Shown: in pieces, positions 12,504-25,139 of the stretch | Numbering within the stretch: the stretch's first letter is position 1 | Layout: each line of letters begins with the position of its first letter | Source: Kingdonia uniflora | Taxonomy: Eukaryota > Streptophyta > Magnoliopsida > Ranunculales > Circaeasteraceae | Assembly (NCBI GenBank): GCA_014058105.1 | Contig: JACGCM010000560.1 | Location: 6,014,001-6,078,000, forward strand | DNA: 64,000 nt | Direction of reading: 5' to 3' | Made by a program: the position numbers and the translations under genes | The notes under the pieces: model-generated | What the model saw: the letters and a program-made list of their open reading frames with translations, nothing else | What the model was told of the DNA's origin: nothing | Databases searched by the model: none

Positions 12504-14966
12504 TGTTAGAAAATACAAATGCTGCTTTGGCTTTCATTTTGATTTGAATGGTATAACTAGGTGTTTAGCCCCACATTGGATATGAGGGAAGCTCAACTCT
12601 ACTATATAAATAAGTCTAATACTTAACTTGTGATGTGTATGAGAGTTGGTGGGCCACACGCGCATGTGGGGCCCATGTGTGCAAACTAGCTTGGGTGCAA
12701 GGGCTACCCATGGGATTACACAACCTGGGAGCCCGCTTATTATTACAAGACTATGATTGGGCCTTGGGGCGATTGGCTTATGGGGATTCCATAGAGCACT
12801 AAGTCACTTTTATGGGCTTGAGGTGTAAGCTGGGCTGTCTCCAACAGACGCACCTTAAGGTGTGACTCTTGTGAAAAGGCACTGACTTGAGGTATGACCC
12901 TTGGTGAAGAGTCACCTATGCTCTATATAACCAAACTTCATTTTCATTTATTTTTATCAGTTTTTTAGAGTTTTTTCTAGGGTAATTTTCAAAAATAAAA
13001 ACAGACGCAATCAAGGTTCGTTTGGCAGAGAGATCGAAGTTCATTCTTATCTCTGTGACTGATCATTGTATCCTAGGAGACAGGGGTCTACATTCCAGTA
13101 TAGCACTGTGGTAGAGGCGAATCATTCTTAATAAGATAATGTGTATACACTAGACTCGTTAATCTCTTTAATAGGTGTTGTTTGTTCATATACATTAAAT
13201 AACAGTCATGTGTATGTTTTATTTATAGTTGAACTACTTGCAAAACTAATAAGCAAAGGGAGATTCACATAGATTTTAACCATGAACTTTATGCATTAGA
13301 TATATATTATATCATATACAGAGGAGCCTTATAGCTATCAAAGACAATTTATCATAGGTGATTCATTTCAGAATGGAGAATTGTTTAAGAATCACATTAG
13401 AGCATTCTCTATCTTCAATTCTATTAGCATCAGACACATACAATGCAGTAAAGAAAAATGTTGTGTGCGTTATAAGGTTCCTGGTTGCACTTGGAGGATA
13501 TATGCCACGAGGGTGGAGGGTGTACCTTGCTTTGCCATTAGAAGTTATTATTCTTATAAAATTGCGACACTAAACAACATATAGGAATTACATACAATTT
13601 AGCAAATACTCGATGGGTTTCATTTGCATTCATGTCAAAACTTAGAAGTGACCCAAAAAATAGATCAACCTTACTTATGGATGACTTACAAGATGAGTAC
13701 AGAGTTAAAATATCGCACCGAGTGGCTTATAAAGCCAAGAAAAGATCCTTGAATGAGGTATGCTTATCAAAACTAATTATCATTTATGTATTCATCTACG
13801 TCATCTATCTTCCTTTTAATTATAGTGTTTATGACCCAAATAAAACTAACTTATTACTTATGTTTTTAGATCTGAGGATGTTTTGATCACTCTTATCAGC
13901 TCCTAACAAGTTAATTTATGGAGATTATGATAGTAGACCCAGACTTAGATTTTGATATTCATGTAATTGGAGAAGACAATAGGATCTTGTGATGTTTTTG
14001 GCGCTGGGGAGCTGCAAAAAATTCATACCACCTCCTAAGGCCAGTCGTAATGATCGACGATATCTTTTTGAAAGGGATATACAAGGGAACATTACTCTCA
14101 GTTCTCGGCACCGATGCAAATAATTAAATTTTCCCACTTGAATTTGTAATTGTTAAGAATATGAAAACTCAAAGTTGGAATTATTTTATGGAGTAGTTGG
14201 GGGTAAATTTCTTTGGGTTAGAAACACCATTTGTCATCGTTTCTGATAGGCACCAGGGTATTCTGGCAGTGGTACCAAATATATTTTCTAAAGTGGCTCA
14301 TACATACTGCATCTATTACATAGCAAATAACATCCCTACTAAACTTTAGTATACTAAGAACTCGTTATAGTCTGCAGCTAAAGCTCTTACATTATTCGAT
14401 TTTATGAAAATTATGGAAGAAATTAGAACATCCGATCCGGCGGTTCACAAATACATACTCGTCATTTTAAAATTGAATTGGGCTAGCGTTTATACACCGC
14501 TCAATAGGTATGATTATTGAGAATTTATCATTTGTCTCGCGAATTCTTTTCATTTGTACATTTTTTTTCTTATCATATATCCGCTTTACTCATGTTTACA
14601 GGTATGATATTGCTCTCTTAATTGGCAATCACCTATGTGAGTGTGAGGTGGAGCCGCTTCCATAAGAATTTCACAGGGCAAAATGCAAAATTCTCAAAGA
14701 GCACTCATGAATCCGGGGTTTGTTGAGGTCTGAATTGAACACAACTGTGAGAGCCGATTGCATTTAGAAAAATCCTATGTGATGACTATTGTATTGGTTT
14801 ACACTAAAGCTGACAATTCAAGACATATGTTCAATAATCAGCGTAAATCCGATAGTTATTCACTAGGGAAGGTTCAAGTCCACAAGACACCTCTCTCGAT
14901 ACCAGACCATTCCCTAATTTTCACTATTTTTTTTAGGCTGTTTGTTACCATTCAAATGTGGGGGAT
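12504..14966 (+). pseudogene. Array unit 4: LTR-like segment plus MULE transposase pseudogene
   Basis: The MuDR exon start codon is ATA at 13268 where units 1, 2, 3 and 6 have ATG. Open pieces are 13381-13584 and 13632-13886. The catalytic exon (about 13865-14505) reads IDDIFLKG, losing the glycine, and SDRHQG, with the shared stop at 14125. An additional TAG sits inside MEKLG (14192, ATGGAGTAG). Confidence 0.85.
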
Positions 14967-17436
14967 TGTTGGAAAATACAAATTATGCTTTGGTTTTCTT
15001 TTTGGTTGGAATGGTAAAACTAAGTGTTTAGTCCCACATTGGATATGAGGGAAGCTCAAATCTACTATATAAGTAAGTCTAATATTTAACTTGTGATGTG
15101 TGGGGGAGTTGGTGGGTCGCCCGCGCATGTGTGTCTCATATGTGCAAACTAGCTTGGGTGCATAGGCTACCCATGGGCTTGCACGACCTGGGAACCTGCT
15201 TAATATTATAAGACTATGATTAGGCTTTAGGGCCATGGGCTCATGGGGATTCCTTAGGTCACTTTGTCACTTTTTTAGGTTTGAGGTGTGAGTTGGGTTG
15301 TCTCCAACAGATGCACCTTAAGGTGTGACTCATGGTGAAAAGGTACTGACTAGAGGTGTGACCCTTGGTGAAGAGTCACTTATGCTCTATATAACCAAAC
15401 TTCATTTTCATTTATTTTTATCAGTTTATTAGAGTTTTTTTTTTAGTCATTTTCTAAAGAGAAAACAAACGCAATCAAGGTTCATTTGGTAGAAAGATAG
15501 AAGTGCTTTCTTCTCTCTGCGACTAATCATTGAATCCTAGGAGACAGGGGCCTACATTCCAGCAAAACACTGTGGCTGAGGTGAATCTTTCTTAAGGAGA
15601 TAGTGTGTATACACTATACTCGGTAATCTCCTTAAGAGGTGTTGTTTGTTCATGCAGATTAAATAACAGTCATGTGCATGTTATATTTATAGTTGAACTT
15701 CGTGCAGGATCTGAATGCAAAGGAAGATTGACATAGATTTTAACCATGAACCTTATACATTATATATAAATTATATCATATACACTGTAGCATTATAGTT
15801 GTCAATTACAATTTATCATAGGTGAGTCATTTAAGAATATAGAATTGCTTTGGAATCACATTAGAGTATTCTCTATCATTAATTCTTTTAGCATCAGACA
15901 CATATAAAGCAGTAAAGAAAAATGTTGTGTGAGTTATATGGTCCCTGGTAAAACTTGAAGGATATATGCCACGAGGGTAGAGGGTTAACCTAGCTTTGCC
16001 ATTAGAAGTTATTGTTCTAATCATAATTGTAACTTTAAACAACATATAAGAATTACATATAATTTAGCAAATATTCGATGAGTGTCATTCGCAATCAAGT
16101 CAAAACTTATAAGTATCCTAAAAAATAGAACACGCTTACTTATGGATGACTTGTAAGATGAGTACGGAGTAAAAATATTGTACCGGGTGGCTTTCAGAGA
16201 AAAGAAATGAGCCTTGAATGAGGTATGCTTATATAAACTAATTATCATTTATTTATCCAGCTACGCCATCCATTTTCCCCTTAATTATCAGGTTTTTTAC
16301 CCTTGTAAAACTAACTTATTACTTTTGTTCTAAGATCAAAGGATGTTTTGATCTCTCTTATCAGCTCCTAATAAGTTAATTTATTGAGGTTGTGACAGTA
16401 GACCCAGACTTAGATTCTGATATTCAAGTAATTGGTGAAGACAATAGGCTCTTGCGATGTTTTTAGTATTGGGGGGCTGCGAAAAAGTCATACCACCTCC
16501 GAAGGCCAGTCGCAATGATTGACGGCAACTATATGAAAGGGAAATGCAAGGGAACATTACTCTCTACTCTCGGCGCTGATGCAAATAATTAAATTTTCCC
16601 ACTTGAATTTGTAATTGTTGAGAATTAGAGAACTCAAAGTTGGACTTATTTTATGGTGAAGTTTGGGGCTAATTTCTTCGGGGTTTGAAACACCATTTAT
16701 CATCGTTTTTGATAAGCACTAAGAAATTCTAGCAGCGGTACCAAATGTATTTTTTAAAGCGGCTCATACATATTGCACCTATTACATAGCGAACAACATC
16801 CCTTCTACACTTGAGTATACTAATAACTCGTTCTAGTCTACAGCTAAAGCTCTTACATTATTCAATTTTTCAAAAATTATGGAAGAAATTAAAACATCCG
16901 ATACGGCGGTTCACAAATACGTACTCGACATTCCAAAACTGAATTGGGCTAGCTTTTATATACCGCTCAATAGGTATGATAATTGAGAATTTATCATTTG
17001 TCTCGCGAATTCTTTTTATTTGTACATTTTTCTACTTATCATATATCCGCTTTACTCATGTTTATAGGTATGACATTGCTCTCTTAATAGGCAATCACCT
17101 ATGTGAGTGCGAGGTGGGGCCGCTTCCATGAGAATTTCATAGGGCAAAATTCAAAATTCTCAAAGAGCACTTATAAATCTAGGGTTTGTTCTGGGCTGAA
17201 TTGAACACAACTGTAAGAGCTGATTGCTTTTGGAAAAGTCCTGTGTGAAGACTATTGTCTTGGTTAACACTAAAGCTGACAGTACAAGACATATGTTCAC
17301 TAATCAGCGTAAATTAGATTGTTATTCACTAGTGAAGGTTCAAGTCCACAAGACACCTCTCTCGATTCTGGATTATTCCCTGATTTTTTCTATTTAACTT
17401 TTAGAGTTTGTCTGTTACCATTCAAATGTGAGGGAT
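14967..17436 (+). pseudogene. Array unit 5: LTR-like segment plus MULE transposase pseudogene
   Basis: This is the most decayed full unit: the MuDR exon begins with ATA (15732) and has several stops. The catalytic exon (about 16335-16965) reads IDGNYMKG, and the second motif reads FDKH*E with a stop. The shared stops are retained. The LTR-like part still has its CTCTATATAACC box near 15387. Confidence 0.83.
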
Positions 17437-18805
17437 TGTTAAAAAATACATAAGATGTTCTGGTTTTCATTTTTGTTTGAATGGTAGAACTAAGTATTTA
17501 ATCTCACATTGGATATGAGGGAAGCTCAACTCTACTATATAAGAATGTCCAATACATAACTTGTTGTGATTTGTGTGATAGTTGGTGGGTCGCACGCGCA
17601 TGTGTGACCCATATGTATAAACTAGCTTGGGTGCATGGGCTACCCATGGGCTTACTCGACCTAGGAGCCCGGTTATTATTATAAGTCTATGATTGGGCCT
17701 TGGGGCCATGGGCTCATGGGGATTCCTTGGAACACTTGGTCACTTTTTTGGGTTTGAGGTGTGAGTTGGTTGTCTCCAACAGACGCACCTTCTTAAGGTG
17801 CGACTCTTGGTAAAGATGCACTGACTTGAGGTGACCCTTGGTGAAGTGTCGCCTATACTCTATATAACCTAACTTCGTTTTCATTTATTTTTATCAGTTT
17901 TTAAGAGTTTTTTCTTGAGTCATTTTTGAGAGAAAAAATAGACGCAATCAAGGTTTATTTGGCTGAGAGATAGAAGTGTTTTCTTCTCTCTGCGGCTGAT
18001 CGTTGAATCTGAGGAGACAGAGGCCGTATTCCTGTAATGTACTGTGGCAGGGGCAAATCTGTCTTAGGAGATAGTGTGAATACACTTGACTCGATCATCT
18101 CCTTAAGAGGTGTTGTTTGTTCATGCAGATTAAATAATAGTCATGTGTATGTTATATTTATAGTTGAACTATGTGCAGGACCAATATGCAAAGGGAGATT
18201 GACATGGATTTTAACCACGAACTTTATACATTGGATATATATTGTATCATATACAGAGGTGCGTTCTTGCTGTCAAAGACAATTCGTCATAGGTGAGTCG
18301 TTTAAGAATAGAAAATAACTTAAGAATATCATTAGAGCGTTTTCTATCTTCAATTCCTTTAGCATCAAACACATACAAATCAATAATGAAAAATGTTGTG
18401 TACTTTATAAGGTCCCTGGTTGCACTTAGAGGATATATGCCACGAGGGTTGAGGGTGAACCTAGCTTTGCCATTAGATGTTATTGCTCTAATCATAATTG
18501 CAACTCTAAACAACATATAGGAATTACATACAATTTAGCAAATACTCGATGGGTTTCATTCGTAATCAAGTCAAAAAGTAGAAGTGACCCAAAAAATAGA
18601 ACACGCTTACTTATGGGTGACTTGCAAGATGAGTGCAGAGTGAAAATATCATATCGAATGGCTTTCAGAGCCAAGGAAATAGCCTTGAATGAGGAATGCT
18701 TATCAAAAGAAATTATCATTTATGTATCCAGCTACGTCATCTATCCTCCCTTTAATTATCATGCTTTTGACCCTAGTAAAACTAACTTATAACTTTTGTT
18801 CCTAG
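17437..18805 (+). pseudogene. Array unit 6 (partial): LTR-like segment plus MuDR exon, fused to the MULE tail
   Basis: The unit has the LTR-like start (TGTTAAAAAATAC), ATG at 18204, and the MuDR exon to about 18690. It then has an intron with a normal acceptor (TTCCTAG at 18799-18805). After the acceptor the sequence leaves the unit consensus and enters a zinc-knuckle tail (18806 onward), so the catalytic exon is missing. Whether this junction is a deletion or the original gene order cannot be told from this copy alone. Confidence 0.8.
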
Positions 18806-18997
18806 ATCCAGATATAAAAAAATATGAGAAACGTGTTCAAGCACCTAATCCAAGGATTTCAACAGGATGTCCTCGTACGGTAAGGAAAAGGCAAAAAATG
18901 TTTAGCTTAAGAACTCCATTAATGTATTGTGGTATATGCAGAGTGAATGGTCACAACCGTAGGTCATCTAATTCCTTTCAGTCCCTGCAGATGATAA
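18806..18997 (+). pseudogene. MULE transposase C-terminal basic region and zinc knuckle
   Basis: The open frame from about 18796 to 18985 has a basic stretch (PRTVRKRQKMFSLRTP) and then CGICRVNGHNRRSSNS. This resembles the CxxCGxxGHNRRTC knuckle that closes plant MuDR-type transposases. The last cysteine is replaced by serine and one glycine is changed. It directly follows the final splice acceptor of the array. It is cut at 18998 by a copia LTR. Confidence 0.7.
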
Positions 18998-19352
18998 TGT
19001 TAGATTTTCCATCTATATCGGTATTACTCTTCTGGTTCACATATTAATAGATTGTATAGGTTTTATTGGTTGTGCCCAATTGTTACAACTACTTAAGGTT
19101 GGTGGGACCTAGTATTACTCTTTATTAGGGTTTGAGGATATAATGGGAAGACCACTCTAATCCTATCAGGTTAAATAGAGAAAAAGTCCTTCTTGGGGGC
19201 TAGAACACAGAAAATCATCCTATTGAGGTCTACAGCCAATCCAAGGGAAGACTCCACTCAAGAATTGGTGATTTTCAGAGAGCAGGAGAAGATGCTAGTA
19301 TAATCAACTTTATAGGTTAAGTTATTGATCATAGTTAATTCTATGTATTTCA
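18998..19352 (+). repeat. 5' LTR of copia element A
   Basis: The LTR starts TGTTAGATTTTCC. Its first ~285 bases match 25140-25431, including TTGGTTGTGCCCAA, GGTTGGTGGGACCTAGTATTA and CTATCAGGTTAAATA. The end is placed at TTTCA (19352), just before a degenerate primer binding site (TTGTGTCAGAACGAGG, about 19359). The insertion lies in the MULE zinc-knuckle exon. The target duplication cannot be tested because the 3' LTR is truncated. Confidence 0.8.
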
Positions 19353-20929
19353 AAAAAATTGTGTCAGAACGAGGATACAAATTACTATGATTAATTATTG
19401 TTGTAAAGCGAGAAAGAAACAAATTTGAAATTTATTCTCAAAGGTTGTTTTCTCAACTTTAATGGTTTCCTCTTTTCAACATCAACACCTGTTGAGTATA
19501 AAGGCCCAAGTCACTCACTGAGTAATTATGATCTCTTCGGTGTAAGAAAACAAAAAAAAATAGTTTGATCTCTTTGGTGAAAAACATTTTTGTTCTCTTA
19601 GGTGTAAAAGAGATTTGATCTCTTCATTACTATTGGATTTAATCTCCCAAATCAAATTTTTCCCCACACTTGTTTCCTACAAGAATCTGATAATAGAACC
19701 GGTTTGACGCGATCTCTGAAATCTGCTTATTCCCTGCTGTGATTGAATTTTTTTTTCTTCTGATTTCAATTTTTTCAGCATCACCATGAAGGGTTTTCTA
19801 AAATCTGATTTTGATGTATTGATTTTGGGGAAATTCAATTTTAGGGTTCTAGAGGTGATTGGGTTTTCTGTAATCTGATTCGAGGAGAGTTGGGGTTTTC
19901 TAAAATATGATTTGAAAAGAGGTGTACTCGAATTGTTTTCAACATCAAATTTTTGTTGTCGGTGTTTGTTATTCACTAATTGATTGTTGGGTCTAAAAAT
20001 CTGATTTGTGAAGAGATTGGGTTTTCTGAAATCTGATTTGAATCGAGGTGTACTCGGTTTTTCGCTTGTGTTGGTTACCATTTTCTATTGAGGGGTTTGG
20101 TTTTTCCTGAGGTTGTGATTGAGACACTGGCTCATTCGGTTGTTTTCATCAGTAAATGATGTTAAGGATGTTTGTTTTTTAAAAAGGCATTTTTGTAGTT
20201 ATCGCGAAATTTAGAAATTATATATGTCGACCCTGTTCAGGGATTACAATTAATACTTAGTGATTATTGCGCAATGAATCATTCATGTTTATTACTATTT
20301 GGATAATACTATATGGCATTAACTATATATATATCATTAATTGATATAGGGCGTTGATGCCCAAGGATCTCCAATGGGATTTATGTGAGATCAAGTAGTC
20401 GTTAGGAAGGCGGGATACAAAATGGAAAAATGCACCCAAATGAGTTTTGTCCATGGAGTTGAATGATTCTCCTCATTTTGAGATTGTTTTATTAAGCCTC
20501 ATTAAGACTATGTTGCATTAATTGAACTTGAAGTAATTAGACCACTCAAAGGAGGCTAAGAAACTTCTAATTAATTAGTGGGTCAAGATAGGCTCACGGT
20601 AAATGGAGATGAGGATAACCCTCGGCCGAAAGTTGTCTCGAGTCAAACAATAAGTGGCCAGTCAAGTCTTGAGCGTGAGTGATCACCAACTATGGGACAA
20701 TGTATGTCAAATCACCACCCAAAGGAGGGATTCGATGATACATAGTGTGAGCCCACAGAGTAAAAAATCAATAGCATAAATATTACATACACTCTGACTC
20801 GACCATCCTAACGCTAGGTAGGATCGAGATTAAAGACATCAAGTTATAGATCTTTTATAGATCAAGTTAAATATGCATAATATTTATTTTTTGCACGTCC
20901 TCAAATAAGTCTTTGGTTCATGCAGTTAT
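19353..20929 (+). other. Leader region of copia A, with short direct repeats; no gene
   Basis: After a degenerate tRNA-Met primer binding site there is a long non-coding leader. Between 19780 and 20045 a motif like GGGTTTTCTGAAATCTGATTT recurs about five times with uneven spacing, which creates a long but meaningless open frame on the other strand. An acceptor-like TTCATGCAG at 20920-20928 lies just before the gag start. I see no other features. Confidence 0.6.
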
Positions 20930-23900
20930 GGACCCCTATGATCCAGAACCAACTGATTAATATTGAAGCATTGACGTACTCTAACTATTCCAACTGGAAA
21001 GGTAACACAAAGGAACTGTTAGATGTCATTAAGAAATAGTTCGAGGGTTCTGTCAAGGGAATGCAGTATAGTAACTTATCTCAGCTTTTATCGCTGAAGT
21101 ATGACGGTAGTGGAAATGTGTGCTGAAACATTTATGTTTGTTTTGAATCCAATTTGGCTGATGTTCCCACCAACTCTTGGTAGTCAGATTCTGGGGCAAC
21201 TGTTCACATTTCAAATTCTTCACAGGGGGTTCATCTGCAGGCGGCCGATATGGCCTGAGGAGCAAATTTTCTCAAGAGATGCTAGAAGCCTTCCTGTTGA
21301 GTTCGTTGACACTTTTCATTTAGTTTTAAACACAGGTATTACTTTAGATTTGGCAAGTACCTTTGTTGTTCCTTCGATGAGACGATCTCTAGTTTCAATT
21401 TCTTGGTTGCACTCTTCCAGATATTTTTTCTATTTTAGATATGGTAGTTTTGACATAATTCATCCTGATTACATTATTTGTTCTGGTTTACTAGTTGATC
21501 GGTGATATTGTCTGTCTATTGATCATTCATTTGAAACCTTTCTATTATGTTTATCTGCTGAGGCTAATCTTTCATCTACTTTTAAACGTTCTAGAGTTTT
21601 TTAGCAATCTTCGATGTTATGGCACAAATGACTAGGACATATTTCTAGAACAAGGTTAGAGATTATGGTTCGAGATGGAGTTCTCGAGGTTTTAGACTTC
21701 TCTAATTTTTAGACTTGTGTTGATTGCATTCATGCAAAATTGACCAATATCAAAAAATTTGAATCTACTCGTAGCACTGACCTTTTACAGCTGATTCATA
21801 CAGACATATGTGGACCTTTTCCCATTCTGTCCCGCTGTGGCCATCGATATTTTATTGCCTTCATTGATAATTTCTCTCATTATACCTACATTTTTCTTAT
21901 CCATTAGAAGTCTGACTCACTTGATGTATTCAACACTTTCCAGTTAGAGTTTGAGAAATAGTTAAATCGAAAGATCAAGGTTATCTATTCAGATCGAGGT
22001 GGTAAGCATTATGGTAAGATCGATTAAGACGGTCAACATTCGGGACTATTCTATCAATATTTAAAGGATCAGGGTATTGTAACCCAGTACACTACCCTGG
22101 ATCACTAGAGTAGAATGGTGTTTGTAAATGACATAATCAAACTTATCATAACATGGTTCCCAGTATGTTATGTTATACTGATTTACCTATAAATTTGTGT
22201 GGAGAGTCCTTATGTTATTCAGTCTACATACATAATCAAGTTCCTTCTCGTTCTGTTCATGTCAATACTTATGATCTTTAGACTGGGAGAAATCCTAGTC
22301 TTAATTACTTACGTATTTGGGTTTGTCTGACAGAGGCAAAGTTGTTTAACCCGAATATTGGAAAGCTAGATTTGAGGACTGTTAGCTATTTCTTCGTTGG
22401 CTTCACAGAGAGATCGAAAGGATTCAGGTTTTATTGTCCTTCTCGAGCCATGGAGATTGTTGAGTGTGTTAAGGCTCATTTCATAGAGGAGGGAGATCAT
22501 TCTACCAGTACTATTAATAGAAAGGTTATTTTTGAGGAGGGTTCTAAAACTTGAAGTTCAACTGCTCAGTGTTGCTATGCTTCCATGTTTATCTAATTTT
22601 GACATTATAACGAGTAGGGTTCTAGACCCAACTCTAAACCCATTCATAGCACCAGTTCTCACTCAGTTTTTTCCTCTACCCACTCCCGTTCAATTTCTTG
22701 CTATTCCACCTCTAATTCAACTTCATATTAATACTCAGAGATCCTCTAGAAAGATGAATTCAACTATTTCTTTAGATTACCATCTTTATTCAGCTGAAGG
22801 CAATTTATATGATTTTGAGGATCTGGTATCTTTCAGTATGACTATGGCCAGCTGTTTTGCAGATCAGCGGCATAATGCCATGACAGAGAAGATGGATTCT
22901 ATGTCTCACAACTCTGTATGGGAGTTGACACCTTTACCTGAAGGATCTAAGGCAGTTGAATGCAAATAGATTTTTAAGGCCAAACGTGATTCTAAAGGGA
23001 AGGTTGAGCGTTTCAAACCGAGACTTATTATGAAGGTTTACAAGCAGCGTCCAGGAATTGACTTTGATGAGACTTTGTCACCAGCTTCGAAAAAAGATTC
23101 ATTACAAATTATTTTGGCTCTTACAGAGCATTTTGAGTTGGAGCTTTATCAGATAGATATCAAGGCAGCTTTTCTTAATGAACGTCTTAACATTGAGATC
23201 TCTATGCACCAACCTGAAGGTTTTGAGATCAAAGGGATGGTTTGACAATTTTGCAAACTTAATCGTTCTATCTGCGGACTCAAGCAACCATCTAGGCAGT
23301 GGTACCTATAATTTTATGTGGTGGCTTCGAACCACAGTTTTGTTAAGTATAAAATGGATCGTTGTATATACGTCAAATAAAGTGGGAGAAATTTTTTATT
23401 TATGGTTTTGTACGTCAATAATGTTTTACTCGCAGGTAGTGACGTCCAGTTTATTTAGGAGATGAAAGCCTTCTTATCTCAGCATTTTGATATGAAGGAT
23501 ATGGGTGATGTTAGTTATGTTCTTAAAATTAAGATTGAGCGAGACATGACCTGAGGGATACTTGGCATATCTCAGAGTACGTATATAGATAAAGTTTTGA
23601 AAAGGAATGACATCCAGGTTTGCAAAGTAGGTGAAGTCCCTGTTGTGAAGGAAGATATCTTTAGGAAGACGATACCGCACGAGACATTTTCTTTAGACAT
23701 CCCTAAAGAGTATTCTTTAGTTGGTGGTAGCCTTATGTATGGAGTAATATGTATGAGACCCGACATCAGTTTTGTTGTTGGGATGTTAGGAAGGTACCAA
23801 TAAAACCCTTCTATTATTCACTGGAAGGAAGCCAAGAATGTTCCTCGCTATTTAAAGAGGACTAGAGATTACTAACTGGTTTATAAGAGATCGGATGAGC

Positions 23901-24383
23901 TCATGGTCTTGGGGTACTCTGACTCAAATTTTGCAGGGGACAAAGAGGATAAGAAATCCACTTCTAGTTATGTCTTTATGTTTGCTCATAGCGCTATCTC
24001 ATAGAGATGTGTCAAACAGTCTCTTGTAGCTTCCTCGCCTATGGAAGTAGAGTATACGACTTGTCATGAGGCTTCCTGACAGATTGTATGGCTCAAGCAA
24101 TTTATTACAGAGCTGAAGGTTGTTGATTCGATATCTAGACCATTGCGAGTATTTTGTGACAATGAGGCAGTCGTCAAATATATTAAGAATGATAACATGA
24201 CTATGGATAATAGGTATATTAACATTTAGTTTCACGTTGTCATTGACAAAGTACAGTAACAGATTATCAAGATTCCTCATTTGTCGACACTGGAGATGAT
24301 TGCTGATCCGCTTACTAAGGGACTTTCGATACCATCCTTCAGGGGACATGGTACGCGTATGGGATTTCTGGAGTCTCTTTGAG
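20930..24383 (+). pseudogene. Ty1-copia polyprotein pseudogene (gag remnant, PR, IN, RT, RNase H)
   Basis: Domains follow in copia order, in shifting frames with many stops. A gag remnant (LTYSNYSNWKG, near 20973) and a gag piece (21053-21120) are fused by deletion to protease (DSGATVHISNS, about 21185-21220). The integrase HHCC region is at about 21610-21750. The integrase core begins HTDICGPFP (about 21799) and includes YSDRGG (about 21990). The end of the integrase is open at 22342-22554. RT contains QIDIKAAFLNERL (about 23152), and its catalytic YVDD has become YVNN (about 23410). RNase H ends in ADPLTKGLS (about 24305). The capsid and zinc-knuckle part of gag is missing, and the element cannot be active. 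Confidence 0.85.
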
Positions 24384-25139
24384 GATCGTTCTTTTATGTG
24401 GGAGTAGTTATTGGTTTATTTACTATTACTATATTAGGATTTTTTATCCTTGTGGGAGTTATTCCCAATTATTATTTTGGTCGACATTCAGATTTGATTT
24501 TGCTTATTTAGTTAATATTATATTTAGATCCATTATTATATGTGTACATATTTAGTTTAAATTGTAATTGCAATAGAGTTTTAGAAATAAGTAATTTTAT
24601 CACATGACGGTTGTCTATCTATTAAGTGCCTATAGAGAATACTGAAAGGTTTCTCAAGTTTGTTTGGGATAGAAATGGGTAGGCTCCACATCCTTCAGCC
24701 TTCATTTTATTATGAGCAATGGTCTTCGCATGACGGTTTGTCTAAGTATTAAAATGACATGTGCCTGGTAAACACATGTTGTAGGACACTAATGGAAATA
24801 TATTAGTACATCATTAAGGTGTACATTTTGCCATTCACACACTAAACTCTACCAGTAAAGAAATTACACTTGAAAGCTATTGAGGATGCTATCCTGATGT
24901 CCACGAGATGAATTATGCATGTGCTCAAAGGCCTGACCAAAATTTATCTGTGAACCGTGTTAGCTATCTTTATAGTCGTAGAATAGCAGTCAAGTTCGAT
25001 GTAACATTGTCTTCGACAAATTATCATGTGTGGTTTTAAAACAAAAAACAAAGGATGGCCGCCATCCACTTTTCATAAAAAACTGAGAATCAGGCTAAAA
25101 ATATTTTTCTTAAAATTGAGTTAGCGTCGAGTGGGAGAT
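24384..25139 (+). other. 3' untranslated region of copia A
   Basis: This is AT-rich DNA between the RNase H stop and the 3' LTR. It contains two related 'CGCATGACGGTTTGTCTA / CACATGACGGTTGTCTAT' stretches (24601, 24727). It ends in a purine tract (GTCGAGTGGGAGAT, 25127-25139) that serves as the polypurine tract. No coding sequence is seen. Confidence 0.65.

Larger units (their letters stand above)
3650..18805 (+). repeat. Tandem array of a ~2.47-kb unit carrying MULE transposase pseudogenes
   Basis: A landmark (TTATGGATGACTTGCAAGAT and close variants) recurs near 3809, 6277, 8741, 11210, 13674, 16140 and 18612. A second landmark (TGTTGGAAAATACAAA, start of the LTR-like segment) recurs at 5105, 7570, 10037, 12504, 14967 and 17437. 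The steps are 2463-2472 bases throughout. All copies are head-to-tail. By eye they are roughly 85-90% alike, with small indels. The unit order is: LTR-like segment with TATA box, short leader, MuDR DNA-binding exon, intron, catalytic exon, intron, a short unidentified exon-like stretch, purine-rich tract. There are five complete units and two partial ones. Confidence 0.93.

Noticed and set aside
3650..18805. The array as a cluster of functional tandem genes
   Set aside because: All catalytic copies share internal stops, two units lack the ATG, one acceptor is destroyed, and catalytic residues vary.
19677..20081. 134-codon open frame on the - strand
   Set aside because: It lies across repeated GGGTTTTCTGAAATCTGATTT motifs in the copia leader. 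The protein is a low-complexity repeat with no domain, so the frame comes from repetition, not selection.
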